Below are positions 1 through 7,354 of a DNA stretch of 27,369 nt, piece after piece (position 1 is the stretch's first letter; every line of letters begins with the position of its first letter). The stretch is from Microscillaceae bacterium (GTDB lineage: Bacteria > Bacteroidota > Bacteroidia > Cytophagales > Microscillaceae): assembly GCA_003483885.1 (NCBI GenBank), contig DMXI01000505.1, forward strand, positions 1 to 27,369, given 5' to 3'. Under the pieces are notes generated by a model. That model was not told the DNA's origin, ran no database searches, and saw nothing but the letters and a program-made list of their open reading frames with translations. Made by a program: the position numbers and the translations under genes.

Positions 1-2
1 TA

Positions 3-866
3 ACCGATGATTTCGTGAAAGAATTTGCCCCTTTCTTAGAGCAAAAGTTAATTGGCACCAAGGCTTGGCGTGGGAAAATGAGTAAATCAGAAATGATGAC
101 TATCGTTATTTTCTTTCATCTATCAAGCATCCGTTGCTTTTCGTGGTATTATAAACAGATTGTAAAAGAACATCTAAGTAGTTACTTACCAGATACTTAC
201 GCATATGAACGCTTTGTAGCCCAAATGAAACACATTCAATTAGAATTCTATGCATTTCGTCACCATTTCTGTATTGGTAAGCCTACCGAAGCGAACTACA
301 TTGATAGTAAGCCACTTGCAGTTTGCCATATCAAACGAGAGAAACTCCATCGGGTCTTTCTACATATTGTCCAGAAAGGCGTAAACAGCAAGGGATTTTT
401 CTACGGTCTAAAGTTATACTTACTTTGCAATCAACAAGGTGAAATATTGAAAATCCGAGTGACTTCGGGTAATGTAGCTGATAATAATGCGGAATTGTTA
501 AAAAGTATGCTCAAAGGCTTTGAAAGCACTGTTTATGGAGATAAAGGCTACATTTCTAAACTCAAAAAAGTGCTTCAAGAACAAGGTTGTAAACTGATTA
601 CTAAAATTCGTAAGCACATGAAAAAGCCTGTTTTGACCCAGAAAGAACGATATTATTTAAAGAAAAGAACATTAATTGAAACGGTCTTTGGACAAATGGT
701 AAACCAATGTCAAATTGAGCATACCAGACATCGTTCTCCGATCAATTGTATGGTCAATCTTTGGGCGGGAATCATTGCTTATAACTTCTTGGATCATCTC
801 CCAAAGATTGCTGATTTTGATATGAAAGATCTAGACCAGGCAAATGTTGTACTTTTAAAATATTAA
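3..866 (+). CDS. IS982-family transposase, 5' end outside the window
   Basis: A DDE transposase that cuts and rejoins the ends of its own insertion sequence. Counting from the GTG at 15, the acidic triad is visible as D97 in YIDSKPL, D176 in YGDKGYI and E222 in KKRTLIETVF. The spacing and the motifs around each residue are those of the IS982 family, as is the closing IEHTRHRSPINCMVNLWAG stretch. The reading frame stays open leftwards from the GTG to the window edge (T-D-D-F before it), so I take the gene to begin outside the window and the GTG to be internal. The 283 visible residues are nearly full family length, and no frameshift or internal stop is seen. The left end of the element is not available. 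Confidence 0.9.
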   Translation, partial: TDDFVKEFAPFLEQKLIGTKAWRGKMSKSEMMTIVIFFHLSSIRCFSWYYKQIVKEHLSSYLPDTYAYERFVAQMKHIQLEFYAFRHHFCIGKPTEANYIDSKPLAVCHIKREKLHRVFLHIVQKGVNSKGFFYGLKLYLLCNQQGEILKIRVTSGNVADNNAELLKSMLKGFESTVYGDKGYISKLKKVLQEQGCKLITKIRKHMKKPVLTQKERYYLKKRTLIETVFGQMVNQCQIEHTRHRSPINCMVNLWAGIIAYNFLDHLPKIADFDMKDLDQANVVLLKY

Positions 867-867
867 A

Positions 868-887
868 AGCAATAACTCGCGTTAAGC
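868..887 (+). repeat. Possible right terminal inverted repeat of the IS982 element
   Basis: TAACTCGCGTTAAG (873-886) lies just after the transposase stop. IS982 elements usually end within a few dozen bases of the stop, and many have GCG-containing ends of this general kind. The left end is outside the window, so the match cannot be confirmed and no target duplication can be identified. Confidence 0.3.
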
Positions 888-901
888 TTTAATATTAACT
901 C

Positions 902-955
902 AAAAATAGGTGAAAATAGCTCTAATTATTAATGCTACTTTCATCTATTTTTTTT
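902..955 (+). terminator. Long hairpin with T-tract downstream of the transposase
   Basis: Bases 902-920 pair with 934-952 at about 17 of 19 positions around a 13-base loop (AAAAATAGGTGAAAATAGC on the left). The right arm runs into eight T residues. It would act as an intrinsic terminator for rightward transcription out of the insertion sequence. The stem is AT-rich, so its strength is uncertain. Confidence 0.5.
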
Positions 956-980
956 ACCGTCTTGTACTGAGATAGGCTAC

Positions 981-1055
981 TACCAAATAAAATGAAGGCT
1001 TATATCATTTATGGTAAGGATTCATTTTATCAAAATATAGCCTCCTTTTTGGTAT
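981..1055. repeat. Imperfect inverted repeat of about 75 bases
   Basis: The outer arms begin TACCAAA (981-987) and end TTTGGTA (1047-1053). Inside them AGGCTTATAT (996-1005) opposes ATATAGCCTCC (1035-1044). A second pairing of ATAAAATGAA (987-996) with TTCATTTTAT (1021-1030) competes with the first. It could be a small non-autonomous element or a structured RNA. Nothing else marks its identity. Confidence 0.4.
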
Positions 1056-1423
1056 AAAAACTCCCCCAAATACCATCTCTCTCGTCTTTAGTTACCATTC
1101 CCAAATACTCTCATTGTGTATCGCGGCTTGCTTTGCTAAATCGCTTGTCAAAAAACAAATATATGCTTAGATACATTGGTGAACACCCGTGAGTAAAAGG
1201 CGCTTACCTCGTCCTTGATTGATACATAGTGCAAGGAAGTGAATGATGCTTGATCTTTTGAAAGCAGGAGTACCTGAATTAAACCTATGTTGTAATGGCA
1301 ATCAGATAAAAAAGCAACCCCATTTACTAACCATACTCATTTTGGATACAAAGACCCGCAATATGGCTACAGACACTACCTAATATTAAAAGAAATTTAC
1401 ATCATTAATCAACAAAATAACTA
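1056..1423. other. Intergenic stretch without a supported gene
   Basis: Only short open frames occur, for example a 45-codon frame at 1246-1383 with no coding character or recognisable product. No RNA gene was seen. The promoter of the following dehydrogenase gene presumably lies at the right end, but I cannot place a clear -7/-33 pair. Confidence 0.4.
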
Positions 1424-2164
1424 ATGATGAAAAGAGCATTAATTACTGGAGCCAATAAAAGCATTGGGCTTGAAGCTACTCGTCAATTGCTACACAAAGG
1501 ATATTATGTATATTTAGGTAGCCGAGATCAAGCGAGAGGTTTAGAAGCGGTGAAAAAACTGAAAGCCGAAGGCCTAAACCACGTAGAAATGGTACAAATA
1601 GATGTGAGTAATGAGGAGTCAGTTCAGGCAGCCCGTGCTGCAATTGGCAAAAGTACTGAAGTATTGGATGTGTTGATCAACAATGCTGGCATCAATGGAG
1701 GCATGCCACAAACCACACTTGATACAAGTGTTGAAGTTTTTAAAAATGTGTACGACATTAATGTGTATGGTGTAGTAAGAGTCACACAAGCATTTATAGA
1801 CCTATTAAAAAAATCATCAGCACCTCGTATTGTAAACGTAAGCTCAAGTCAAGGTTCGCTTACCTTGGCCAATGATGAATCCAATAAATACTATCATTTC
1901 AAGGGGGCAGTGTACCAATCGTCAAAAGCAGCTTTAAACATGTATTCCATTGTGCTGGCTTATGAACTAAGAGAAACCTCTATTAAAGTAAATATGGTTG
2001 ATCCTGGTTTTACAAAAACTGATTTTAACAACCATAGAGGTACTGGAACGGTAGAAGAAGCCGCCCAAAGAATTACAAAATATGCCCTTATTGATGATCA
2101 GGGACCAACGGGTAAGTTTTTCAGCGAAGAGTTTTATCCTGAAACCGGAGAATGTCCCTGGTAA
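1424..2164 (+). CDS. Short-chain dehydrogenase/reductase (classical SDR)
   Basis: A 246-residue cytoplasmic NAD(P)(H)-dependent oxidoreductase with a Rossmann fold. The cofactor motif TGANKSIG is at residues 8-15, NNAG at 87-90 and the structural Asn at N113. The catalytic set is the Ser cluster at 140-142 with Y164-x3-K168 (YQSSK). It resembles the carbonyl-reductase-like SDRs, but the substrate cannot be read from sequence. The start may be either of the two adjacent ATGs at 1424 and 1427. An AraC-family regulator gene follows 29 bases later on the same strand, so the two probably form one transcription unit and the regulator may control the reductase. Confidence 0.9.
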   Translation: MMKRALITGANKSIGLEATRQLLHKGYYVYLGSRDQARGLEAVKKLKAEGLNHVEMVQIDVSNEESVQAARAAIGKSTEVLDVLINNAGINGGMPQTTLDTSVEVFKNVYDINVYGVVRVTQAFIDLLKKSSAPRIVNVSSSQGSLTLANDESNKYYHFKGAVYQSSKAALNMYSIVLAYELRETSIKVNMVDPGFTKTDFNNHRGTGTVEEAAQRITKYALIDDQGPTGKFFSEEFYPETGECPW

Positions 2165-2193
2165 AGTCAAGATGAATAGACGATGTTTAAAAC

Positions 2194-3114
2194 ATGAAGA
2201 AAAACAATACAAACATTCCCCATAGATACGAATGTTTAACTGATATTCACCGGATGCTTGGCTTGCCGAAGCCAATGCATCCGATGATCAGTTTTATAGA
2301 TAACCTGGATGGCCAATTAGAGTTAAACAAGCTAATCTCCCCTCATACATCAGCCTTTTATAAGATCTCTTACAAAACAGCTCTTCAGGGTAGGTTAAGA
2401 TATGGACAACACTACTATGATTTTGATGAGGGTGGGTTATTTTTTGTTGCTCCCAATCAACTCGTAGCCGATGATCATAATAACGGTGACCATGCTGGCT
2501 ACACCCTGCTTTTCCATCCTGACTTGTTACTGACCTCTTCTTTGTCCAAAAAAATCAAACACTATGGTTTCTTTGCTTACACTGCCAATGAAGCATTGTA
2601 TTTATCAGCGCAAGAGAAAATGATGATTTTCACTGTTTTGGATATGATCCAAAAGGAGGTCAACAGCCGAATTGATGATTTTAGCCAAGATGTTCTGATT
2701 TCACAGATTGACTTGCTGCTAAATTATAGTCATCGCTTTTATAAACGCCAGTTCATTACCCGAAAATTGGTTCACAACCAATTGCTACAACAATTAGAAG
2801 CAGCTTTGGCAGATTATTTCAACAATGAAAAAACATTGATACACGGATTGCCCACCGTTCAATACTTGAGCAGTCAATTAAATGTTTCTTCGAGTTATCT
2901 AAGTGATATGTTACGTGCGTTGACAGGCCAAAATGCACAGCAACATATTCATTATCATTTGATTGAAAAGGCCAAGGAAAAGCTTTCGACTACCCAACTT
3001 TCAGTAAGCGAAATTGCTTATTATCTGGGATTTGAACATCCTCAGTCATTTAGTAAGTTGTTTAAATCAAAAACTCACCTCACCCCCTTGAAATTTAGGC
3101 AAAGTTTTAATTGA
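2194..3114 (+). CDS. AraC-family transcriptional regulator
   Basis: 306 residues. The C-terminal 100 or so carry two helix-turn-helix motifs of the AraC type, ending in the signature ISxxAxxLGFxxPxxFSxLFKxxxxLTPxxFR form (SEIAYYLGFEHPQSFSKLFK). The N-terminal 190 residues form a cupin-like ligand domain with FFVAPNQ and YTLLFHPDLL strands, typical of Bacteroidota regulators linked to oxidoreductases. It lies just downstream of the SDR gene and convergent with the methyltransferase gene, leaving only 38 bases between them. The inducer is unknown. Confidence 0.9.
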   Translation: MKKNNTNIPHRYECLTDIHRMLGLPKPMHPMISFIDNLDGQLELNKLISPHTSAFYKISYKTALQGRLRYGQHYYDFDEGGLFFVAPNQLVADDHNNGDHAGYTLLFHPDLLLTSSLSKKIKHYGFFAYTANEALYLSAQEKMMIFTVLDMIQKEVNSRIDDFSQDVLISQIDLLLNYSHRFYKRQFITRKLVHNQLLQQLEAALADYFNNEKTLIHGLPTVQYLSSQLNVSSSYLSDMLRALTGQNAQQHIHYHLIEKAKEKLSTTQLSVSEIAYYLGFEHPQSFSKLFKSKTHLTPLKFRQSFN

Positions 3115-3152
3115 GCTTTAGTTGATTACTCGAAACAACCTATTTAAGCCTG

Positions 3153-3800
3153 TCATAGCGCTTTTTTTTGACACTTGATATACCAGTAAGTGTGCGATTT
3201 TTTGGCTTGAGCAGGCTCCTTCACTTCTTTGGCTTCTATGAGGTTATGTTTTCCAAATTCTGTATGTACCACATCTTGATCGTAAAAGAACAACTCCACC
3301 CCATGTTTAGTCAAGAATCTGTTTTCTGAGAGCTTTTTGCCTTCTCCAAACTTGTCATCATTGGTCGAAATTGCCACAAAAATCATCAAGCCGCCTGCAC
3401 TTAGCTGATCATAACAACGATCAATGAGTTGGCGTCTATCGTTTTCGTTTAATAGATGGATGAGGGCATAACAAAAAATACCATCATATAATTGCTCGTC
3501 AAAAGGCATCTCGTTTACGTTGCCTTCATATATATGCAACTTATTGCCAAAGTGTTTTTTTGCAATATCAATGGCAGTTCGAGAAACTTCAATTCCTGTT
3601 ACGTTTGCGTGGTTGTTCAAAAAAGGTTTTGCGTTTCTGCCATAACCACAGCCTGGAATTAAAACCTCCTTTAAGCCATTGATTTTAAAAGATTCAGCTG
3701 CTAAAACCGCTGATTCAGAAGGGTTAAACCCCCACATTACCTGCTTATCTTTAAAACTCGATTCCCAAAAATTTTGCATAGTGTATGAATTTATTTGCAT
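3153..3800 (-). CDS. Class I SAM-dependent methyltransferase
   Basis: About 215 residues with the Rossmann-like methyltransferase fold. Motif I is VLIPGCGYGRN, the acidic residue ending strand 2 is in TGIEVS, and the post-motif strand GIFCYALIHLL is followed by LSAGGLMIFVA. The opening FWESSFKDKQVMWGF is like the thiol/TehB-type small-molecule methyltransferases, though the acceptor cannot be named. The start overlaps the end of the upstream 88-residue gene by ten bases. A second ATG at 3779 gives MQNFWES and is an equally good start. It sits in a two-gene unit transcribed away from a Fur-type regulator, so metal-dependent control is likely. Confidence 0.85.
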   Translation of the reverse strand: MQINSYTMQNFWESSFKDKQVMWGFNPSESAVLAAESFKINGLKEVLIPGCGYGRNAKPFLNNHANVTGIEVSRTAIDIAKKHFGNKLHIYEGNVNEMPFDEQLYDGIFCYALIHLLNENDRRQLIDRCYDQLSAGGLMIFVAISTNDDKFGEGKKLSENRFLTKHGVELFFYDQDVVHTEFGKHNLIEAKEVKEPAQAKKSHTYWYIKCQKKAL

Positions 3801-4057
3801 ATTCTATCTTCGAAAAGGTGACATTTATACCCTGACTCACCCACTATTGATATGATTTTTTCAATCTGAACAGCAGCCCCTTCAATCCTTAGAATGCTAT
3901 GGTCACAGGGGTAGTTCAATATTGGACGCTCTATCTCAATATTGGCTTGTAAACCTGGAAAAGCCTGGTTTAAGGTTTTCAAGACAGCACCTGCTTGATT
4001 GTAGGTGGCAATGTTCGTTGTAAAAACTTCTATTTCTCTATTCTGGTACCGATCCAT
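3791..4057 (-). CDS. Small HMA-like protein lacking CxxC
   Basis: 88 residues. The pattern is that of a ferredoxin-like beta-alpha-beta fold: IEVFTTNI, a helix around AGAVLKTLNQAF, a strand ANIEIE, then HSILRIEG, a helix and GYKCHLFED. This resembles the small heavy-metal-associated-domain proteins of Bacteroidota, but the CxxC metal site is missing. Only C50 (in YPCDHS), C79 and C87 remain. It is the first gene of a unit that reads away from a Fur-family gene across a shared operator region, which suggests metal-dependent regulation. A function in metal sensing or delivery is only inferred. Confidence 0.6.
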   Translation of the reverse strand: MDRYQNREIEVFTTNIATYNQAGAVLKTLNQAFPGLQANIEIERPILNYPCDHSILRIEGAAVQIEKIISIVGESGYKCHLFEDRICK

Positions 4058-4094
4058 TAAAACTTATCCTTGTTTATAGTTAGCTTAATATATT

Positions 4095-4133
4095 CAAAAC
4101 CTTTATTGCGATATTGTCGCAATAAAGGTTTTG
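4095..4133. promoter_or_regulatory. Fur/Zur-type operator inside a 17-bp-arm perfect palindrome
   Basis: Bases 4095-4111 (CAAAACCTTTATTGCGA) are exactly complementary to 4117-4133 around a five-base centre. The core TGCGATA-T-TGTCGCA (4107-4121) has the 7-1-7 layout of Fur-family operators. It matches the second site at 4159-4173, next to the regulator's own start. It lies between divergent genes and can control both. Confidence 0.7.
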
Positions 4134-4158
4134 CAAATGTAATGTTATTTCACAATAT

Positions 4159-4173
4159 TGCAACACTGTCGCA
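4159..4173. promoter_or_regulatory. Second Fur/Zur-type 7-1-7 operator
   Basis: TGCAACA-C-TGTCGCA; six of seven positions match between the half-sites. It ends eight bases before the regulator ATG at 4182, so bound repressor would block transcription or initiation of its own gene. It also shows that a TTG read at 4158 lies inside the operator and is not the start. Confidence 0.65.
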
Positions 4174-4181
4174 TTAAATAT

Positions 4182-4562
4182 ATGAAACGAAGAAACACGC
4201 AAGCGAAAACAGAAATCCTCGAAATACTCAAATCAGCAGAAGGAGCGTTGAGTCACGACATGATTCGATCTAGTATTAGTTCTAATATTGATCGGGCAAC
4301 GATTTATCGGGTACTCAATAGATTTTGTGAAGATGGGGATGTACACAAAATCGTTGGGGATGATGGAAAGCAATACTTTGCTATTTGTCCCAATTGTGGA
4401 GAAAGAAAAGAAGTGCATTCTCATAACCATATTCACTTTAGATGCCTTCAATGTGGTAAAGTAGAATGTTTAGAAAGAGATATTTCAGTGTCACTACCTA
4501 AGGGGTATGTTGCCAAGGTGCATAATTTGGTGATATCTGGTTTTTGTGAGCAATGTTCATAG
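4182..4562 (+). CDS. Fur-family metal-responsive repressor (Fur/Zur-like)
   Basis: 126 residues from the ATG at 4182. The winged-helix domain includes the recognition helix DRATIYRVLNRFCEDG (residues 37-52). The C-terminal metal part has CPNC (69/72), CLQC (88/91), C96 and FCEQC (122/125), with a histidine cluster HSHNHIH at 79-85. Paired CxxC sites are the structural zinc sites of the family, and the histidine-rich stretch is where Fur/Zur bind the sensed metal. Which metal it senses cannot be decided; the two TGCRAYA-N-TGTCGCA operators and the HMA-like neighbour lean towards zinc. The divergent arrangement with an operator next to the start implies autoregulation and control of the opposite unit. 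Confidence 0.88.
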   Translation: MKRRNTQAKTEILEILKSAEGALSHDMIRSSISSNIDRATIYRVLNRFCEDGDVHKIVGDDGKQYFAICPNCGERKEVHSHNHIHFRCLQCGKVECLERDISVSLPKGYVAKVHNLVISGFCEQCS

Positions 4563-4630
4563 ATGTATTTAGTATCAGAAATTAACGCCCAGTTTCAAAG
4601 GTTTAGGTCCTGAAATAACCTGGTAGCATT

Positions 4631-5443
4631 ATGCAATACGAAAATTATGAAGAAGTAAAGCTTTCTGTACCAAAGGGTTATGAAGAGGTCTTCACTCACT
4701 TTTATTTTGCCAAAAATAAGTCTGATGAAGTCATTATCAAAACTTTACTTCCCTCTTATCAAAGCATTTTAATTTTTAACCTTGGCCAAAATCCACCTGT
4801 TTTTTTAAATCCTAAAACGCCTACGGTGATTGACAAATGCACTGTTTTGGGGCCTATCAAAAAAGCCTTTCAATACGCCTTACCCTCTCAATCTGAAATA
4901 CTGGTAGCTAATTTTAAAGACGATGCGTTTTATCGTTTCTTTGGCACTACTCCTGCCATTCATCTTCCCTTGAATCCTGATCGATTATTAGAGGACACTT
5001 GCTTTGAAGACGTATGGAATGAACTCATTTTAATGAAAGATCAACACCAAAGATTAAAACACCTACTGAACTTTTGCGAACCCTATTTGAAACAAAGACA
5101 TATTGTTGCTCAACAGCTGGCCAATTTCAACCACCAAAATTATAATCCTATTAAATTCATTGCGGAAACCCAGCGTCAAAGTGAACGTAATATTCAAATC
5201 CTTCATAAAAAGTATTTTGGCTATTCGGCCAAAGAGGCAAGCCGCCATCAACGTTTTCTTCAGGTGCTTGCTTGTCTTCAAACTTTGGTTATAAACCGTA
5301 AAAAAGTAGATTGGTTCGAGATCATTCACCAATGTGGTTATTACGATCAAAGCCAATTGATTCAGGATTTTAAGCATTTTACCGGTTTTAGTCCTACCAA
5401 GTACCTGAAATCACTGAAAGATATATGTAATCCGGTTAACTAA
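4631..5443 (+). CDS. AraC-family transcriptional regulator (DUF6597-like N-terminus)
   Basis: 270 residues. The N-terminal half (to about 160) resembles the DUF6597-like sensory domain of Bacteroidota AraC proteins. The C-terminal half carries the double HTH; the second motif is IIHQCGYYDQSQLIQDFK followed by TGFSPTKYL, with the usual aromatic-rich G-Y-x-D-Q-S-Q core. It precedes a quinone-reductase gene on the same strand by 74 bases, with a separate promoter-like hexamer between them. A pairing in which this regulator controls the reductase is likely. Confidence 0.88.
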   Translation: MQYENYEEVKLSVPKGYEEVFTHFYFAKNKSDEVIIKTLLPSYQSILIFNLGQNPPVFLNPKTPTVIDKCTVLGPIKKAFQYALPSQSEILVANFKDDAFYRFFGTTPAIHLPLNPDRLLEDTCFEDVWNELILMKDQHQRLKHLLNFCEPYLKQRHIVAQQLANFNHQNYNPIKFIAETQRQSERNIQILHKKYFGYSAKEASRHQRFLQVLACLQTLVINRKKVDWFEIIHQCGYYDQSQLIQDFKHFTGFSPTKYLKSLKDICNPVN

Positions 5444-5460
5444 TTTTCGTTTTCATACAA

Positions 5461-5489
5461 TTTACTGGATGAAGTGTGCCCTACTTTTG
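5461..5489 (+). promoter_or_regulatory. Bacteroidota-type promoter before the quinone reductase
   Basis: TACTTTTG (5482-5489) fits the TAnnTTTG -7 consensus and sits 29 bases before the ATG at 5518. A TTTA at 5461, 17 bases further up, is a weak -33 candidate. Confidence 0.45.
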
Positions 5490-5517
5490 AAATATCAAAT
5501 TCAAAAAAAGTAGAACA

Positions 5518-6087
5518 ATGAAACACTTAATTATTTATGCGCACCCTAATCCTCAAAGTTTGAATGGACAATTGAAACAAGCACTAGAACAGCACTTATT
5601 TGATACAGGACATGAGGTAGTAGTGAGAGACTTGTATCAACTCGGCTTTGATCCGGTGCTCTCTTTGAGCGACGTGCAGGGACAGCTCAAGGGACAGGTA
5701 GCTGATGAAGTAAAACAAGAGCAGGAATACATTACCTGGGCCGATTGTCTTGTTTTTATTCATCCTATTTGGTGGACCGGACTGCCTGCTATTCTGAAGG
5801 GATATATCGAGCGAGTGTTTAGCTATGGTTTTGCTTACCGATACGACCAGGGATTACAGCAAGGGTTATTAGTTGGAAAGCAAGCGGTGATTTTTAATAC
5901 GCAAGGTAAATCACAGGCTGAGTATGAGGCTATGGGAATGGATAAGGCGCTTTTGCTTACTTCTGATTGGGGCATTTATAAATATTGTGGCTTAGAGGTA
6001 AAACGACATCTGTTTTTTGAGCAGGCCGATAAAGCAAATGCTGAAATGGTAGCAGACTGGACCCAACAAATCAAAGCACAATTTTAA
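5518..6087 (+). CDS. NAD(P)H-quinone oxidoreductase, flavodoxin-like fold
   Basis: 189 residues of the flavodoxin_2 family (MdaB/KefF/NQO-like). The opening strand and phosphate loop are LIIYAHPNPQSLNGQL. The central HPIWWTGLPAILKGYIERVF is the family signature around the flavin and subunit interface, followed by FNTQGKS. It reduces quinones or similar electrophiles by two electrons with bound FAD or FMN in the cytoplasm. The length is normal for the family. It follows an AraC-family regulator and ends in a hairpin terminator. Such reductases commonly answer electrophile stress; that role here is inferred. Confidence 0.9.
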   Translation: MKHLIIYAHPNPQSLNGQLKQALEQHLFDTGHEVVVRDLYQLGFDPVLSLSDVQGQLKGQVADEVKQEQEYITWADCLVFIHPIWWTGLPAILKGYIERVFSYGFAYRYDQGLQQGLLVGKQAVIFNTQGKSQAEYEAMGMDKALLLTSDWGIYKYCGLEVKRHLFFEQADKANAEMVADWTQQIKAQF

Positions 6088-6189
6088 TACACGATGGTTT
6101 ACAGGTTCAAAACTTCTGTGATTATCAATTACTCAAACTAACCCCATTTGATGGTCAGAAATTAGAGGAATATGACTCGCTACTACCAG

Positions 6190-6225
6190 AACCTACCCAA
6201 ATTTCGTTTTTCAGGTAGGTTTTTT
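6190..6225 (+). terminator. Rho-independent terminator
   Basis: AACCTACC (6190-6197) pairs with GGTAGGTT (6214-6221) and a T-run continues to 6225. It lies between the convergent quinone reductase and SnoaL-like genes, and on the plus strand it has the right polarity for the reductase gene. Confidence 0.65.
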
Positions 6226-6236
6226 AAATATCTAAC

Positions 6237-6689
6237 TTAGTCGAGGAATTGTTCTGCCAATTCTTCTCCCTTGATGTTTACCCCCAACGATTCCAACGCG
6301 ATCAGTGGGTTCCAAAAATCTACATAACTCAGTATTTTTCCTTTATCGGTTGTTTTTACCACAGAGATATACTTTTGCAAATAAGGTTTACCTGTGGAGA
6401 TTGCTTTTCCATCACTTTCGAACTCGGCAATGACCAAATTTGGGTCTTCAGTCAAATGGAAATGCAAACTTTTAAACTCCACTTCAAAATGCTTGGGGAA
6501 GTTTTTCATATACTCAAAAAGAGCCGTTTTTCCTTCTACCCTTTGAGGAAAGTTATCAGGGCCATAGGGGAAGGTCAATACCCCGTCTTCGGTAAACAAA
6601 TCGACCCACGCTTTAATTTTTCCCGCCGATAAATAACTTAAATGATCTTTGAAGGCTTGTTGTGCTGCTTTTCTAACTTGTTCTTTCAT
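6237..6689 (-). CDS. SnoaL-like / NTF2-fold protein
   Basis: 150 residues from the ATG at 6689; a longer read to 6722 adds 11 unlikely residues. The alpha+beta cone fold is recognisable from AFKDHLSYLSAGKIKAWVDL, FTEDGVLTFPYGPDN, VEGKTALFEYMKN and a run of long strands ending in KILSYVDFWNPL. Members are small isomerases, hydrolases or binding proteins and the ligand is unknown. It lies downstream of an HxlR regulator on the same strand with a perfect 14-base palindrome between them, so it is probably a target of that regulator. Confidence 0.8.
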   Translation of the reverse strand: MKEQVRKAAQQAFKDHLSYLSAGKIKAWVDLFTEDGVLTFPYGPDNFPQRVEGKTALFEYMKNFPKHFEVEFKSLHFHLTEDPNLVIAEFESDGKAISTGKPYLQKYISVVKTTDKGKILSYVDFWNPLIALESLGVNIKGEELAEQFLD

Positions 6690-6765
6690 TGTTATTACAT
6701 TTAGTTTTTTACAAAACAACAAGTTAAAGCACTACTGGTCAAGAGGTTACAAGAGGGTTACATAG

Positions 6766-6779
6766 TTACCAATTGGTAA
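6766..6779. promoter_or_regulatory. Perfect 14-bp palindrome, candidate HxlR operator
   Basis: TTACCAATTGGTAA lies 77 bases upstream of the SnoaL-like start and just past the end of the HxlR gene. GTTAC also recurs at 6746, 6757 and 6765. A TTAC-N7-GTAA site occurs on the other side of the regulator gene. Assignment to HxlR is inference from position. Confidence 0.4.
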
Positions 6780-6811
6780 AAAATGGTTGTTTTTGCTTGA
6801 ATAGCCGTTTT

Positions 6812-7192
6812 TTATTCGGCATTTTTTACAACTTTTCGAACCTGCTCTTCGTGTTCCAATGCCCAAACAAATAAACTGTCCAACAATGGAATCAAAGTCT
6901 TGCCAAATTCTGTCAAAGAGTACTCTACACTTGGGGGAACCACCGGATATATTTTCTTGGACACCATTCCATAACCGATCAGTTTTTTCAGCGTTTGAGA
7001 TAATACTTTTGTAGAAATGCCAGATATTTCCCGTAGTAATTGATGGGTTCTTTTGGTCTCTTTGATTAAAGACATCAACACCAAAAGCGTCCATTTATTT
7101 CCTAGCAGTTGCAGGGATTGATGCACTATACAGTGCTCATCAAATTCACTCTTAATCGCAATTGCATTTTCTAATTTTGTCTTTTCCATCAT
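6812..7192 (-). CDS. HxlR-family transcriptional regulator
   Basis: 126 residues of the HxlR/MarR-like winged-helix family. The family pattern is clear: CIVHQSLQLLGNKWTLLVL with the conserved Cys at 21, then REISGISTKVLSQTLKKL (recognition helix), PPSVEYSLTEFGKTL and the C-terminal dimer helix. Members often sense reactive electrophiles or redox state through the N-terminal Cys and repress nearby reductases. The gene is divergent from an AraC regulator and upstream of the SnoaL-like gene. Either MM start (7192 or 7189) is possible. Confidence 0.9.
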   Translation of the reverse strand: MMEKTKLENAIAIKSEFDEHCIVHQSLQLLGNKWTLLVLMSLIKETKRTHQLLREISGISTKVLSQTLKKLIGYGMVSKKIYPVVPPSVEYSLTEFGKTLIPLLDSLFVWALEHEEQVRKVVKNAE

Positions 7193-7283
7193 TGATTATA
7201 TTTTTTTCACAACAACATTTATTGAACATAGTGTTACTCGTCACAATTGTTTACCATATCACAAAACGAAGTTTACGATGGCA

Positions 7284-7315
7284 TTTTACAGGTCAGGTAA
7301 AAGTTCAGCCTGAAC
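7284..7315. promoter_or_regulatory. Two adjacent inverted repeats between divergent HxlR and AraC genes
   Basis: TTTTAC-N7-GTAAAA (7284-7302) is followed directly by GTTCAG-C-CTGAAC (7303-7315). Both are dyads of operator size in the shared regulatory region. The first shares TTAC...GTAA with the palindrome at 6766-6779. Which regulator uses which site is unknown. Confidence 0.4.
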
Positions 7316-7354
7316 GCATATAGCACTTTAAGTGAATTGTTTTAATTTTGTAAT

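Noticed and set aside
1246..1383. 45-codon frame in the gap after the insertion sequence
   Set aside because: It is short, with no recognisable product and no supporting signals.
4158..4181. TTG start for the Fur-type regulator, adding eight residues
   Set aside because: These bases are the 7-1-7 operator. The ATG at 4182 begins the conserved fold.
6249..6632. 127-codon plus-strand open frame opposite the SnoaL-like gene
   Set aside because: It is antisense to a gene with clear family motifs and has no recognisable domain or plausible start signal.
7343..7350. TAATTTTG as promoter of the AraC gene at 7355
   Set aside because: It lies four bases before the ATG, so the transcript would be leaderless, and no -33 element is seen at the right distance.
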